Source of the DNA: Haemophilus massiliensis | Lineage (GTDB): Bacteria > Pseudomonadota > Gammaproteobacteria > Enterobacterales > Pasteurellaceae | Assembly: GCA_000752995.2 (NCBI GenBank) | Contig: LM994636.1 | Location: 565,472-617,015 of the forward strand | DNA length: 51,544 nt | Direction: 5' to 3' | Shown: piece by piece, positions 31,512-39,713 of the stretch | How the letters are laid out: each line of letters opens with the position of its first letter | Numbering within the stretch: the stretch's first letter is position 1 | Made by a program: the position numbers and the translations under genes | Notes under the pieces: generated by a model | What the model was told of the DNA's origin: nothing | The model's input: the letters and a program-made list of their open reading frames with translations, nothing else | Databases searched by the model: none

Positions 31512-32282
31512 TTAGCTTTGCGGTTTTAACATTGCAAAAACATAGTCTTTCGCACTTTCGATTTTACCTTGGTTAACCCCGGATGCCGGACCGACATGTT
31601 TCGGGCATACCTCGGAACAATAACCGACGAAAGTGCAGCTCCATACGCCGTTTTTACCGTTAAGGATTTTCATACGTTCCGCTTTACCGTGATCGCGGTT
31701 ATCAAGATTGTAGCGTAGCGCAAGGGTCAGCGCGGCAGGGCCGACGAATTCAGGATTTAAACCGAATTGCGGACAGGCCGCATAGCATAGACCGCAGTTA
31801 ATGCACATTGAGAATTGACGGTATTTTTCCAGTTGCGCCGGTGTTTGTTTGGTCCGGCTTTTAGCCAGTTCGGCGGACGGATGCGGTTTGCCGTCTAGTT
31901 CCGGCGCCTGATTGCCGATAATATAAGGTTTAATACTTTCCAAACTTTCGATAAAGTGGCTGAGATCCACGACTAAATCGCGTTCAATCGGGAAATTCGC
32001 CAACGGCTCAATCCGCATATGTCCGCTATAATCACGCAGGAACGTTTTACAGGCTAGTTTGGGTTTATCATTAACCATCATGCCGCAGGAACCGCAAATT
32101 GCCATACGGCAGGACCAGCGATAGGATAATTCTGGTTCAAGTTTGTCTTTAATATAGCCCAACGCATCTAATAAAGAGGTCTGGCTGTCATAAGGGACTT
32201 GATATGTTCTTAAGTACGGTTCTTTGTCCGTTTCAGGATTGTAACGCAATACTTCGACATTCATAATTGCTTGATTAGCCAT
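31512..32282 (-). CDS. frdB: Fumarate reductase iron-sulfur subunit FrdB
   Basis: A 256-residue electron-transfer subunit. The [2Fe-2S] motif [16 protein letters not shown] is followed by two ferredoxin-type clusters: [12 protein letters not shown], and CSEVCPKH preceded by the earlier CTFVGYC. It passes electrons from FrdCD to the FAD of FrdA. I chose ATG 32282 ([16 protein letters not shown]), which overlaps the end of frdA by eight bases; the frame extending upstream to 32342 would lie inside frdA. Confidence 0.97.
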   Translation of the reverse strand: MANQAIMNVEVLRYNPETDKEPYLRTYQVPYDSQTSLLDALGYIKDKLEPELSYRWSCRMAICGSCGMMVNDKPKLACKTFLRDYSGHMRIEPLANFPIERDLVVDLSHFIESLESIKPYIIGNQAPELDGKPHPSAELAKSRTKQTPAQLEKYRQFSMCINCGLCYAACPQFGLNPEFVGPAALTLALRYNLDNRDHGKAERMKILNGKNGVWSCTFVGYCSEVCPKHVGPASGVNQGKIESAKDYVFAMLKPQS

Positions 32283-34074
32283 TTGCTTGCTCCTTAGCTT
32301 TCGCAGCCGCTTCCTGAGCTTCTGCTTCCGCACCGTAAACACGTTTTGCCGGTTGAGATTTGGTGATTTTCACATCGCTGTATTCAATACGCGGTGCACC
32401 GCTTTCATTATAAAACGCCAGTGTGTGTTTTAAGTAATTGACATCGTCACGTTCGGTATAGTCTAAGCGCTGATGCGCGCCGCGGGATTCTTTACGCTCG
32501 ATTGCCGAATTGGCGATAGATTGCGCAACATCCAGAATATAGCCTAACTCGACGGTATAAAGTACATTGGTGTTAAACACGCTTGAGCGGTCGGCGATGC
32601 GAATGTGTTTATAACGCTCTTTCAATTCAGCAATTTTATCGACGGTCTTCTGCATACTTTCCTGTGTACGATAAATACCGCAGCCTTCTTCCATCGAATC
32701 GCCCATTTCATCACGAATTTGTGACCAAGATTCATTGCCTTCCTGATTGTATAATTCTTCCAACCGGCGTACCACGTCTTTTGCCTGCGCATCGACCGCA
32801 CTTTGATTCGCCGGTGTTGCCTCGGCGGCGCGCTGGGCGGCATATTCGCCAGCAACACGACCTAACACTACCAATTCTGCCAGTGAGTTTGAACCCAAAC
32901 GGTTTGCACCGTGTAAGCCGGAAGAGGCGCATTCGCCCACCGCAAATAAGCCTTTAATACGGGTTTCACTGTTGAAATCTACTTCAATACCGCCCATGGT
33001 ATAGTGTACCACCGGACGCACAGGAATCGGCGCTTTGGCCGGATCGACGCCTTCATAAGCGCTGGCCAATTCACAGATAAACGGTAAACGCTCATGTAAA
33101 TATTTTTCGCCTAAGTGACGCAGGTCAAGGTGAACTACGTCCACGCCTTTTGCGGTTTTCAAGGTGTTACCTTTGCGCCATTCCTGCCAGAATGCCTGTG
33201 ATACTTTATCGCGTGGACCTAATTCCATATATTTGTTTTCCGGTTTGCCGATTGGGGTTTCCGGACCCAGACCGTAATCCTGTAAATAGCGATAACCGTC
33301 TTTGTTAACCAATATACCGCCTTCACCGCGGCAGCCTTCGGTCATTAAGATGCCGGTATTCGGCAGACCGGTTGGATGATATTGAACGAATTCCATATCG
33401 CGCAGCGGCACGCCGTGGCGATATGCCATTGATAAGCCGTCGCCGGTGACGATGCCGCCGTTGGTGTTGAAGCGGAATGCACGGCAACCGCCGCCGGTGG
33501 CGATAACTACGGCGTTAGCATTAATTTGCACTAATGTGCCTTCCATCATATTCATCGCGACCATACCTCGGGCATGACCGTCATCTACAAGAATATCTAA
33601 TACAAAATGTTCATCGAAACGTTGAATCTGCGGGTATTGAATTGAAGTTTGGAATAACGTGTGCAATAAATGGAAACCGGTTTTATCCGCGGCGAACCAA
33701 GTCCGTTCGATTTTCATTCCACCGAAACGACGTACATTGACATCGCCGTCCGTTTTACGGCTCCAAGGGCAACCCCAGCGTTCTAACTGGGTCATTTCAA
33801 CCGGAGAGTGTTGAACAAAATATTCAACCACATCCTGTTCGCACAGCCAGTCGCCGCCGGCAACGGTGTCATGAAAATGTTTATCGTAAGAATCTTCTTC
33901 TTTAATCACTGCCGCTGCACCGCCTTCCGCCGCTACGGTATGGCTGCGCATAGGGTAGACCTTTGAAACTAATGCAATTTTTAAATTAGGATTAGCTTGT
34001 GCTGCGGCAATCGCTGCACGTAAGCCACCACCGCCGGCACCGACAATTGCAATATCGACATTAACAGTTTGCAC
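32275..34074 (-). CDS. frdA: Fumarate reductase flavoprotein subunit FrdA
   Basis: The catalytic subunit of 599 residues reduces fumarate to succinate in anaerobic respiration. The FAD site [17 protein letters not shown], the covalent flavin His45 ([12 protein letters not shown]), and [15 protein letters not shown] are present. The substrate region [21 protein letters not shown] is split over [20 protein letters not shown]. The best start is a GTG at 34074: a perfect GGAGG (34081-34085 complement) lies six bases upstream and the protein then starts [14 protein letters not shown], like E. coli MQTFQADLAIVGAG. A longer frame to 34158 is not supported. frdABCD diverging from epmA is also the E. 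coli order. Confidence 0.97.
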   Translation of the reverse strand: MQTVNVDIAIVGAGGGGLRAAIAAAQANPNLKIALVSKVYPMRSHTVAAEGGAAAVIKEEDSYDKHFHDTVAGGDWLCEQDVVEYFVQHSPVEMTQLERWGCPWSRKTDGDVNVRRFGGMKIERTWFAADKTGFHLLHTLFQTSIQYPQIQRFDEHFVLDILVDDGHARGMVAMNMMEGTLVQINANAVVIATGGGCRAFRFNTNGGIVTGDGLSMAYRHGVPLRDMEFVQYHPTGLPNTGILMTEGCRGEGGILVNKDGYRYLQDYGLGPETPIGKPENKYMELGPRDKVSQAFWQEWRKGNTLKTAKGVDVVHLDLRHLGEKYLHERLPFICELASAYEGVDPAKAPIPVRPVVHYTMGGIEVDFNSETRIKGLFAVGECASSGLHGANRLGSNSLAELVVLGRVAGEYAAQRAAEATPANQSAVDAQAKDVVRRLEELYNQEGNESWSQIRDEMGDSMEEGCGIYRTQESMQKTVDKIAELKERYKHIRIADRSSVFNTNVLYTVELGYILDVAQSIANSAIERKESRGAHQRLDYTERDDVNYLKHTLAFYNESGAPRIEYSDVKITKSQPAKRVYGAEAEAQEAAAKAKEQANG

Positions 34075-34216
34075 GATATTCCTCCAATAAATGATGAGAG
34101 TAAAAAATAAAGATTTCGAACAGAGCGAAATCAATAACAGGTGAAAATATTCTGCCATGCTTTTGCATGAGCGCTAACTGTTTTTTTACAAAATGGCGGA
34201 AGAAAAGTTCAGTTTC

Positions 34217-34230
34217 GTGATCTAACTCAA
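34217..34230. promoter_or_regulatory. Candidate FNR site upstream of frdA
   Basis: GTGAT-CTAA-CTCAA matches the FNR consensus TTGAT-N4-ATCAA at eight of ten positions, about 145 bases before the frdA start. Activation of frd by FNR under anaerobiosis is established in E. coli and would fit here. It overlaps a perfect hairpin (TCTAAC to GTTAGA, 34221-34239). Confidence 0.5.
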
Positions 34231-34387
34231 AAAGTTAGAAAATTGTTAACAGTCTGTTTTATGACAGATGATAACTGATATCATTTGAATGCCTAAAATA
34301 CAGGCATCATATCAAATCATTGGTTTTTAGCCTGTGGGATTTAAGGTAAAATGACACACGTTATTTTTATATTGGAACCTATAAATT

Positions 34388-35359
34388 ATGCTTTTAGAAC
34401 CTCAATGGCATCCGTCGGCATCGATCAAAAATTTGCTCGCGCGGGCTAAAATCATTGCGGAAATTCGCCGTTTTTTTACCGATCGCGGATTATTGGAAGT
34501 GGAAACGCCGGTATTGAGCGAGTTTGGCGTAACGGATGTGCATCTGGCATCCTTTTGTACGGAATTTATTTCGCCTTTTCATGAGCAATCCAAAACGCTA
34601 TGGCTTTCAACCAGCCCGGAATATCACATGAAACGGCTACTTGCCGCCGGCAGCGGCGCGATTTTTCAGCTATGTAAAGTGTTTCGCAACGAAGAAGCGG
34701 GGCGTAAACATAACCCGGAATTTACCATGCTGGAATGGTATCGCCCGTATTTCGATATGTACCGTTTGATTGATGAAGTTGATGATCTGTTGCAGCAGAT
34801 TCTGGATTGCGAAGCGGCGGAAAATTTCAGTTATCAGTTTATTTTTCAGGAATATGTCGGTCTTGATCCGCTATCTGCCGAACAACATGAATTGGTTGAA
34901 AAAGCCAAAGAATACCATTTGAGCGGCGCGGAACATGAAGATCGCGATACGTTATTGCAGTTTTTGTTCAGCACAGTAGTGGAACCGAAAATCGGGCTGA
35001 ACCGCCCGGTTGCGGTTTATCATTTTCCGGCCACACAGGCGGCGCTGGCGCAAATCAGCTCGGAAGATCATCGGGTGGCGGAACGTTTCGAATTCTATTA
35101 CAAAGGATTGGAACTGGCGAACGGCTTTAATGAATTAACGGATGCTGGCGAACAACAGCGGCGTTTTGAACAGGATAATCGGTTAAGAGAAAAGGCGGGC
35201 TTAGCGCCGCATAAACCTGATGAACGTTTTCTCGCCGCCTTGCAGGCGGGCGTACCGAATTGTTCCGGCGTGGCATTGGGCGTTGACCGATTGGTTATGC
35301 TTGCCTTGGGCGCTGAGAAAATCAGCGAGGTGTTGGCTTTCGGCATTGATAATGCCTGA
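34388..35359 (+). CDS. epmA: Elongation factor P--(R)-beta-lysine ligase EpmA
   Basis: A 323-residue class II lysyl-tRNA-synthetase-like enzyme (PoxA/GenX) that attaches beta-lysine to elongation factor P, relieving stalling at proline runs. Motif 2 is [20 protein letters not shown] (split at 20 residues) and motif 3 is [15 protein letters not shown]. It lacks an anticodon-binding domain, which separates it from LysS. Divergent from frdA, as in E. coli. A USS dyad follows. Confidence 0.96.
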   Translation: MLLEPQWHPSASIKNLLARAKIIAEIRRFFTDRGLLEVETPVLSEFGVTDVHLASFCTEFISPFHEQSKTLWLSTSPEYHMKRLLAAGSGAIFQLCKVFRNEEAGRKHNPEFTMLEWYRPYFDMYRLIDEVDDLLQQILDCEAAENFSYQFIFQEYVGLDPLSAEQHELVEKAKEYHLSGAEHEDRDTLLQFLFSTVVEPKIGLNRPVAVYHFPATQAALAQISSEDHRVAERFEFYYKGLELANGFNELTDAGEQQRRFEQDNRLREKAGLAPHKPDERFLAALQAGVPNCSGVALGVDRLVMLALGAEKISEVLAFGIDNA

Positions 35360-35389
35360 CCGTTACCAACGGATTTAAATGAAAAAACG

Positions 35390-35446
35390 ACCGCACTTCT
35401 CAACGGTTTCTCAATGGTTTCCTTGTGTCGTGATAAAAAGTGCGGT
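35390..35446. terminator. Inverted USS pair with long loop after epmA
   Basis: ACCGCACTT (35390-35398) and AAGTGCGGT (35438-35446) face each other across about 39 bases, with a T-rich tract after. A weaker terminator than the other USS dyads because of the loop. Confidence 0.5.
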
Positions 35447-35649
35447 TTGTTTTTAGACAGAATTCTGTTTTTTCTCATCAGTACCTTTCGTTTGGAAAAA
35501 CAATCAAATGAGCGGTAAAAATGTGACTTCGCTCACGGAATATCAGTACGGTTTATTTTTTATCAATAAAATAAATTTCTGATGAAATTTTAGCCTCAAA
35601 TTTGTTAGAATACTGCTTATTTTTCAACCTGTTACCTTATGTACGAAAA

Positions 35650-35665
35650 TGTGATCCGTTTCACA
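35650..35665. promoter_or_regulatory. CRP-cAMP site upstream of porin 1
   Basis: TGTGATCCGTTTCACA matches both TGTGA and TCACA half-sites perfectly with the right six-base spacer. It lies 385 bases before the porin start. Confidence 0.65.
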
Positions 35666-35806
35666 AAAATGAATTAAATATTTAAAAAAATAAGTTGTTA
35701 TGAAATTGTTTTTCATTAAATGAACTGGTTAAATATATATTTATTTAAATATCAATAAGATAATTTGTTCTTTTAGCTATATGTTAATAAAAATAATCAT
35801 AAAAAA

Positions 35807-35822
35807 TGTGATCAAGATAACA
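35807..35822. promoter_or_regulatory. Second CRP-like site upstream of porin 1
   Basis: TGTGATCAAGATAACA matches the CRP consensus at nine of ten half-site positions. It is 228 bases before the porin start. Confidence 0.45.
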
Positions 35823-36049
35823 TTTTGGAATTCGTCTTTTTTAACCAAGATTTTATATAACATATTGTTTTAAATAATGTTTATTAAAGTGCTAAAAAGT
35901 TCACTTCCTTTTGACATTAGAAAATAACTTACTTATATTATTTCCGACAGAAATCATTCTGGACAATTGTTTTATCAGTCGGTTGAATAGAGCATTAGTA
36001 TTATTCAATCAAAAATAAGAAAACTCCTCTGAAAATAAGGAAGTAAATT

Positions 36050-37081
36050 ATGAAAAAGACGCTTATCGCGCTAGCAATCGCAGCCGTTGCTTCAACCGCA
36101 GCCAATGCAACGGTAATTTATTCACAAGACGGTACTAAAATTGATTTGGACGGTCGTGTTGCGTTACAAATCGCTAATCAAACCGGTAAACGTACTGATT
36201 TACTTGATAAAGGTTCACGTGTTCGGGTTCGTGCATTCCAAGAAATCGGTAACGGTTTCACCGCATTAGGTGCGGCTGAAATCCGCTTTACCCAAAACGG
36301 TACTATTGGTGATGGCATTCATACCAAACGTTTATTTGCCGGGTTAACTCACGCGGATGTGGGGTCGTTAACATTCGGTCGTCAATTGACCGTTGGGGAT
36401 CACATCGGCTTATCCGATTACACCTATGAATTGGGTTCTATCGTTAAAGTGGTGGATGCCCACAATAAAGCGGCGCATTTTATGTCTGCCGAGTTTAACG
36501 GCTTCCGTTTCGGGGCGGATTATTATTTCGGTGATGCCAAGAAAGATGATGATAACGGTAATCACCTTGCAGATAACGGTCAAGGCTTCGGTTTAGGCGC
36601 ATTCTATAAAACCAAAGTTGGTGAATTCGGCTTTGCGGTAGAAGGCGGTTATAGTGAATTGACTAAAGGCACTTTCGAGGCGGATGAATATAAAGCGAAA
36701 GGTGCAGGTGCAGCGGCTGAGCTTTCTTACGGTCCGGCGGCATTAGGTTTTGACTGGTCACAGGCGAAATCGCCAGTAGGTCATTTGGATCATAAATTCC
36801 GTGTCGGTGATGTGAAAAATGAAAAAGTCGATCAGTTTGAAATCGGCTTCAAATATCATGTAACACCGCAAAATAAAGTATATGCTGAATATCTGTGGGG
36901 TATCGGTAAAACACAGGGCGTCGAGAACGATAAATTCAGAGGCTGGTTCTTAGGTGCGGATCACCACTTTAATAAACATGTGATTGTTTATGCGGAAGGC
37001 GGTTCGTTTAAAACTAAGAATTCCGGCGTAACCGTTGAAAAAGAAAAACGTATCGCAGTGGGTACCCGTATCTTGTTCTAA
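36050..37081 (+). CDS. Outer-membrane porin, OmpP2/OmpH type (porin 1)
   Basis: A 343-residue general porin. A signal peptide (MKKTLIALAIAAVASTAANA) is followed by VIYSQDGTKIDLDGRVALQI, the usual first strand of Pasteurellaceae porins. Alternating amphipathic strands run to a C-terminal phenylalanine (GTRILF), the BAM signal. LTFGRQLTVGDH marks the loop 3 area. A 16-strand trimer is expected. A second porin follows about 320 bases on with its own terminator and CRP-like site. Extracellular loops are short compared with porin 2. Confidence 0.93.
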   Translation: MKKTLIALAIAAVASTAANATVIYSQDGTKIDLDGRVALQIANQTGKRTDLLDKGSRVRVRAFQEIGNGFTALGAAEIRFTQNGTIGDGIHTKRLFAGLTHADVGSLTFGRQLTVGDHIGLSDYTYELGSIVKVVDAHNKAAHFMSAEFNGFRFGADYYFGDAKKDDDNGNHLADNGQGFGLGAFYKTKVGEFGFAVEGGYSELTKGTFEADEYKAKGAGAAAELSYGPAALGFDWSQAKSPVGHLDHKFRVGDVKNEKVDQFEIGFKYHVTPQNKVYAEYLWGIGKTQGVENDKFRGWFLGADHHFNKHVIVYAEGGSFKTKNSGVTVEKEKRIAVGTRILF

Positions 37082-37112
37082 TTGCCGTATTTGCTATCAA
37101 TGTCCGATTCTG

Positions 37113-37144
37113 CCCGCAACTGTTGTTGGTTGCGGGATTTTTTT
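37113..37144 (+). terminator. Terminator after porin 1
   Basis: CCCGCAAC (37113-37120) pairs with GTTGCGGG (37129-37136), followed by A and seven T residues. Confidence 0.93.
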
Positions 37145-37233
37145 CTGTTAATCGAGGGTAAAAATAAATAATTATTAAGGTTTGGCGTGATTGATTGGTT
37201 TTTATCCTGAAACGATTCGGTTCCTTTTAGAAT

Positions 37234-37249
37234 TGTGATCCTGATCACT
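37234..37249. promoter_or_regulatory. CRP/FNR-like palindrome upstream of porin 2
   Basis: TGTGATCCTGATCACT holds the perfect palindrome GTGATCCTGATCAC. It fits CRP (nine of ten half-site positions) and also FNR (eight of ten), so either or both may bind. The rest of the 320-base gap holds a terminator and an AT-rich leader. Confidence 0.5.
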
Positions 37250-37402
37250 AAATTAAGTGAACTTTTTATGAATTACATTGACACCGGTATATTTCTTTGC
37301 CAATATACAGCTGCTTCAAAAACGAGGTAGGCTTTGACATTTCATTCAATGAAAAGTTCAGCTTTAATTGTTATAACAACTTAATTCTGAAAGGAATTTA
37401 TT

Positions 37403-38536
37403 ATGAAAAAGACATTAGTAGCATTAGCAGTGGCAGCTGCAGCAGTATCAGCAAGCGCAACAACAGTCTATAGTAATGACGGTACAACCTTTGATATCGG
37501 TGGTCGTGTTGATGTTGCATTAGGTAAATTCGGTGACAACCAACGTGGTGATTTACGTAATAATGAATCTCGTATTGATTTCCATGCAGAACATCAGATC
37601 ACAGACGGCGTAAAAGCATTAGCACATTTACGTATTCGTTTTAATGAAAATGGTGACCGTTGGGACAGCAGTAATAGCTTTAACGATCCGACAACTAACA
37701 AATTATGGGCAGGTTTACAGGCGGATAATATCGGTCGTTTAACTTTCGGTCGCCAAAATACCAGCGGTGATGATGTTCAGCTGAATGATCCAACCTATCT
37801 GTTCGGCGGTAACAATAACTTAACTGACGGCGGTAAAAAAGTTGTTACTTTCCGTTCCGCTGATTTTGAAATTGCACAAGGTCAGACTTTAACTTTCGGT
37901 CTTGATTACCTGTTCGGTCAGTCTAATAAAAAAGACTTAAAAGCTGGCGAACTGAAACACGGCTACGGCGCGGCATTATTCTATAACGGTCAGTATACTG
38001 ACGACCTGAGTTTAGAATTAAATGCCGGTGCAACCTTCGATAAATTTGATAATGCTATCGACACATCCGGTGCTCAGCAGAAAAAATCCTGGCGTGTCGC
38101 TTCATTATTACACTACGGCCCGGCTGCATTAGGTGCAGAATATGGTCAGTCCACATTTAAAAATGTTAATAATGTGGATACCGACTCTACTGACGGTAAA
38201 GCACGTTTCTTAGAAGTCGGCGCACAATATCAAGTATTGCCAGAATCCAAAGTTTACCTGCAATGGCAGCGTAATGAATTCAAAGGCAGAACAACAACTG
38301 ACTTTGAAACTGATTACAGCTTAGCTAAAGCCGCACTTAGCAATGTGTCATTAAACAATGGTGATAAAGCCGTACAGAATGTGTATTTAATCGGTGCTGA
38401 TTATGCATTTACTAAAAACGTTGTCACCTATGTTGAATATGCACATAGCCGTGTGAAATTAACAGAAGCTGATGTTGCTGATGCAACTAAAGACAACGAA
38501 AACTTCTACGGTGTAGGCTTACGCGTTTACTTCTAA
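37403..38536 (+). CDS. Outer-membrane porin, OmpP2/OmpH type (porin 2)
   Basis: A 377-residue porin, paralogous to the one upstream: signal peptide ending AVSASA, then TVYSNDGTTFDIGGRVDVAL, LTFGRQNTSGDD and a C-terminal GLRVYF. A strong AAAGGAA site lies before the ATG. Codon use is highly biased to a small codon set (GCA, GGT, TTA), as in very highly expressed genes, and more so than in porin 1. It is probably the main porin. A strong terminator follows. Confidence 0.94.
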   Translation: MKKTLVALAVAAAAVSASATTVYSNDGTTFDIGGRVDVALGKFGDNQRGDLRNNESRIDFHAEHQITDGVKALAHLRIRFNENGDRWDSSNSFNDPTTNKLWAGLQADNIGRLTFGRQNTSGDDVQLNDPTYLFGGNNNLTDGGKKVVTFRSADFEIAQGQTLTFGLDYLFGQSNKKDLKAGELKHGYGAALFYNGQYTDDLSLELNAGATFDKFDNAIDTSGAQQKKSWRVASLLHYGPAALGAEYGQSTFKNVNNVDTDSTDGKARFLEVGAQYQVLPESKVYLQWQRNEFKGRTTTDFETDYSLAKAALSNVSLNNGDKAVQNVYLIGADYAFTKNVVTYVEYAHSRVKLTEADVADATKDNENFYGVGLRVYF

Positions 38537-38557
38537 TCGTAACCCGAACCCGATAAT

Positions 38558-38586
38558 AAGCCGCTCAATGAGCGGCTTTCTTTTTG
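38558..38586 (+). terminator. Terminator after porin 2
   Basis: AAGCCGCTC (38558-38566) pairs with GAGCGGCTT (38570-38578) around AAT, followed by TCTTTTT. Confidence 0.92.
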
Positions 38587-38691
38587 ACTGGCATTTTGAC
38601 TTGAATATTGCTGTTTTTTGCTGACGCTTGCTTATTTAGCGCGGCAAAAAAACATCTGTGCTCAATATGATTTTTTACTTTATATGGTGTA

Positions 38692-39387
38692 TTAACTGCG
38701 TTTACCAAAAATGGCGGTGCCGATTCTCACCATGGTCGAACCGCACTGTATTGCTGTGCGCATATCATCGCTCATGCCCATGGAAAGGGTGTCGATGCGG
38801 GCATCGGGCAATGCGTGCTGTAACTGCTGAAAAAGCGTTTTCATCGCATTGAACGCCTGTTGCTGACATGCGGGATCGTCGGTTGGGGCCGGAATTGCCA
38901 TTAAGCCGCGTAAACATAAGTGCGGTAGATTTTGTACGTGTTTTGCCAGCGCCAGCATCTCTGTCGGTTGAATCCCGGATTTACTGCTTTCATCGCTGAT
39001 ATTGATTTGAATCAAAACGTTTAACGGCGGCTTAAAATGCGGGCGCTGGGCGTTAAGGCGATCAGCGGTTTTTTCCCGATCAAGGGTTTGCATCCAATCG
39101 AAATGTTCGGCGACCAGACGAGTTTTATTGGATTGCAGCGGACCGATAAAATGCCACTCCAGCGCGATGTTTTGTTGTTCAAAAAACAGAATTTTTTCCA
39201 CACCTTCTTGTACGTAGTTTTCCCCGAAAGCCGTTTGCCCGGCTTGGTAGGCGGCTAAAATAGCCTCAACGGGCTTGGTTTTACTTACCGCCAATAAGCG
39301 GACTTGCTCGGTACTGCGTTGTGCCTGTTGGCAATGTTGTGCGATTTGCTGTCGGATTTGATTAAGATTTTGCTGAATATTCATCAT
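38692..39387 (-). CDS. Pyridoxal phosphate homeostasis protein (YggS/PLPBP family)
   Basis: A PLP-binding protein of about 231 residues, single TIM-barrel domain, that buffers pyridoxal phosphate and affects amino-acid metabolism. LLAVSKTKPVEAI holds the PLP lysine. FGENYVQEGVEKI, WHFIGPLQSNKT and the C-terminal LSMGMSDDMRTAIQCGSTMVR (as LSMGMSDDM and AIQCGSTMVRIG) are signatures. Two ATGs in a row (39387 and 39384) are candidate starts and neither has a strong ribosome binding site. Convergent with porin 2. Confidence 0.95.
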   Translation of the reverse strand: MMNIQQNLNQIRQQIAQHCQQAQRSTEQVRLLAVSKTKPVEAILAAYQAGQTAFGENYVQEGVEKILFFEQQNIALEWHFIGPLQSNKTRLVAEHFDWMQTLDREKTADRLNAQRPHFKPPLNVLIQINISDESSKSGIQPTEMLALAKHVQNLPHLCLRGLMAIPAPTDDPACQQQAFNAMKTLFQQLQHALPDARIDTLSMGMSDDMRTAIQCGSTMVRIGTAIFGKRS

Positions 39388-39478
39388 AAGGGTTTTATTA
39401 GTTAAACATAGAATCACGCCGTATTTTACAGGATTTATAACAAAGAGGGGAAATTTATCTTATTTATTCATTTTCCGT

Positions 39479-39507
39479 TTGACAAGTTGTGAAAATTTCG
39501 GTATTTC
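39479..39507 (+). promoter_or_regulatory. Probable promoter of the thr operon
   Basis: A perfect -35 TTGACA (39479-39484) lies 17 bases before a weak -10 TATTTC, about 30 bases before the leader peptide start. The poor -10 makes this tentative. Confidence 0.4.
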
Positions 39508-39536
39508 TAACGCATTCGTTTTTATGATGCAATAAC

Positions 39537-39614
39537 ATGATGACAAACCGCACTTTCGCTATGACCACCACCATTATTATGATGACCATTACGATGATTA
39601 ATGGGGCGGGTTAG
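39537..39614 (+). CDS. thrL: thr operon leader peptide
   Basis: A 25-codon peptide (or 24 from the second ATG at 39540) with seven Thr and four Ile residues, concentrated in AMTTTIIMMTITMI. The peptide precedes an attenuator and thrABC, so it is the regulatory leader: when charged tRNA-Thr or tRNA-Ile is short, ribosomes stall and the terminator does not form. A USS overlaps its early codons (AACCGCACTTT). Confidence 0.93.
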   Translation: MMTNRTFAMTTTIIMMTITMINGAG

Positions 39615-39637
39615 TGCGTTAAAAACAGAATTTACAA

Positions 39638-39665
39638 AACCCGCATACAAAGTGCGGGTTTTTTT
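39638..39665 (+). terminator. thr operon attenuator
   Basis: AACCCGCA and TGCGGGTT form an eight-bp stem with a seven-base loop and seven T residues, 24 bases after the leader stop and 48 bases before thrA. With the Thr/Ile-rich leader this is a classic transcription attenuator. Confidence 0.93.
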
Positions 39666-39713
39666 ATAACCGTTTTTCAGATTAACTTTATACACAACAT
39701 TTAGGAGATTATT

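Larger units (their letters stand above)
35360..36049. other. Long AT-rich intergenic region upstream of the first porin
   Basis: About 690 bases with no supported gene. It begins with a USS dyad (35390-35446) that can end epmA transcription. From about 35560 on it is strongly AT-rich and carries two CRP-like sites. The length suggests a complex promoter for the porin or a small RNA; I cannot show the latter. Confidence 0.6.
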
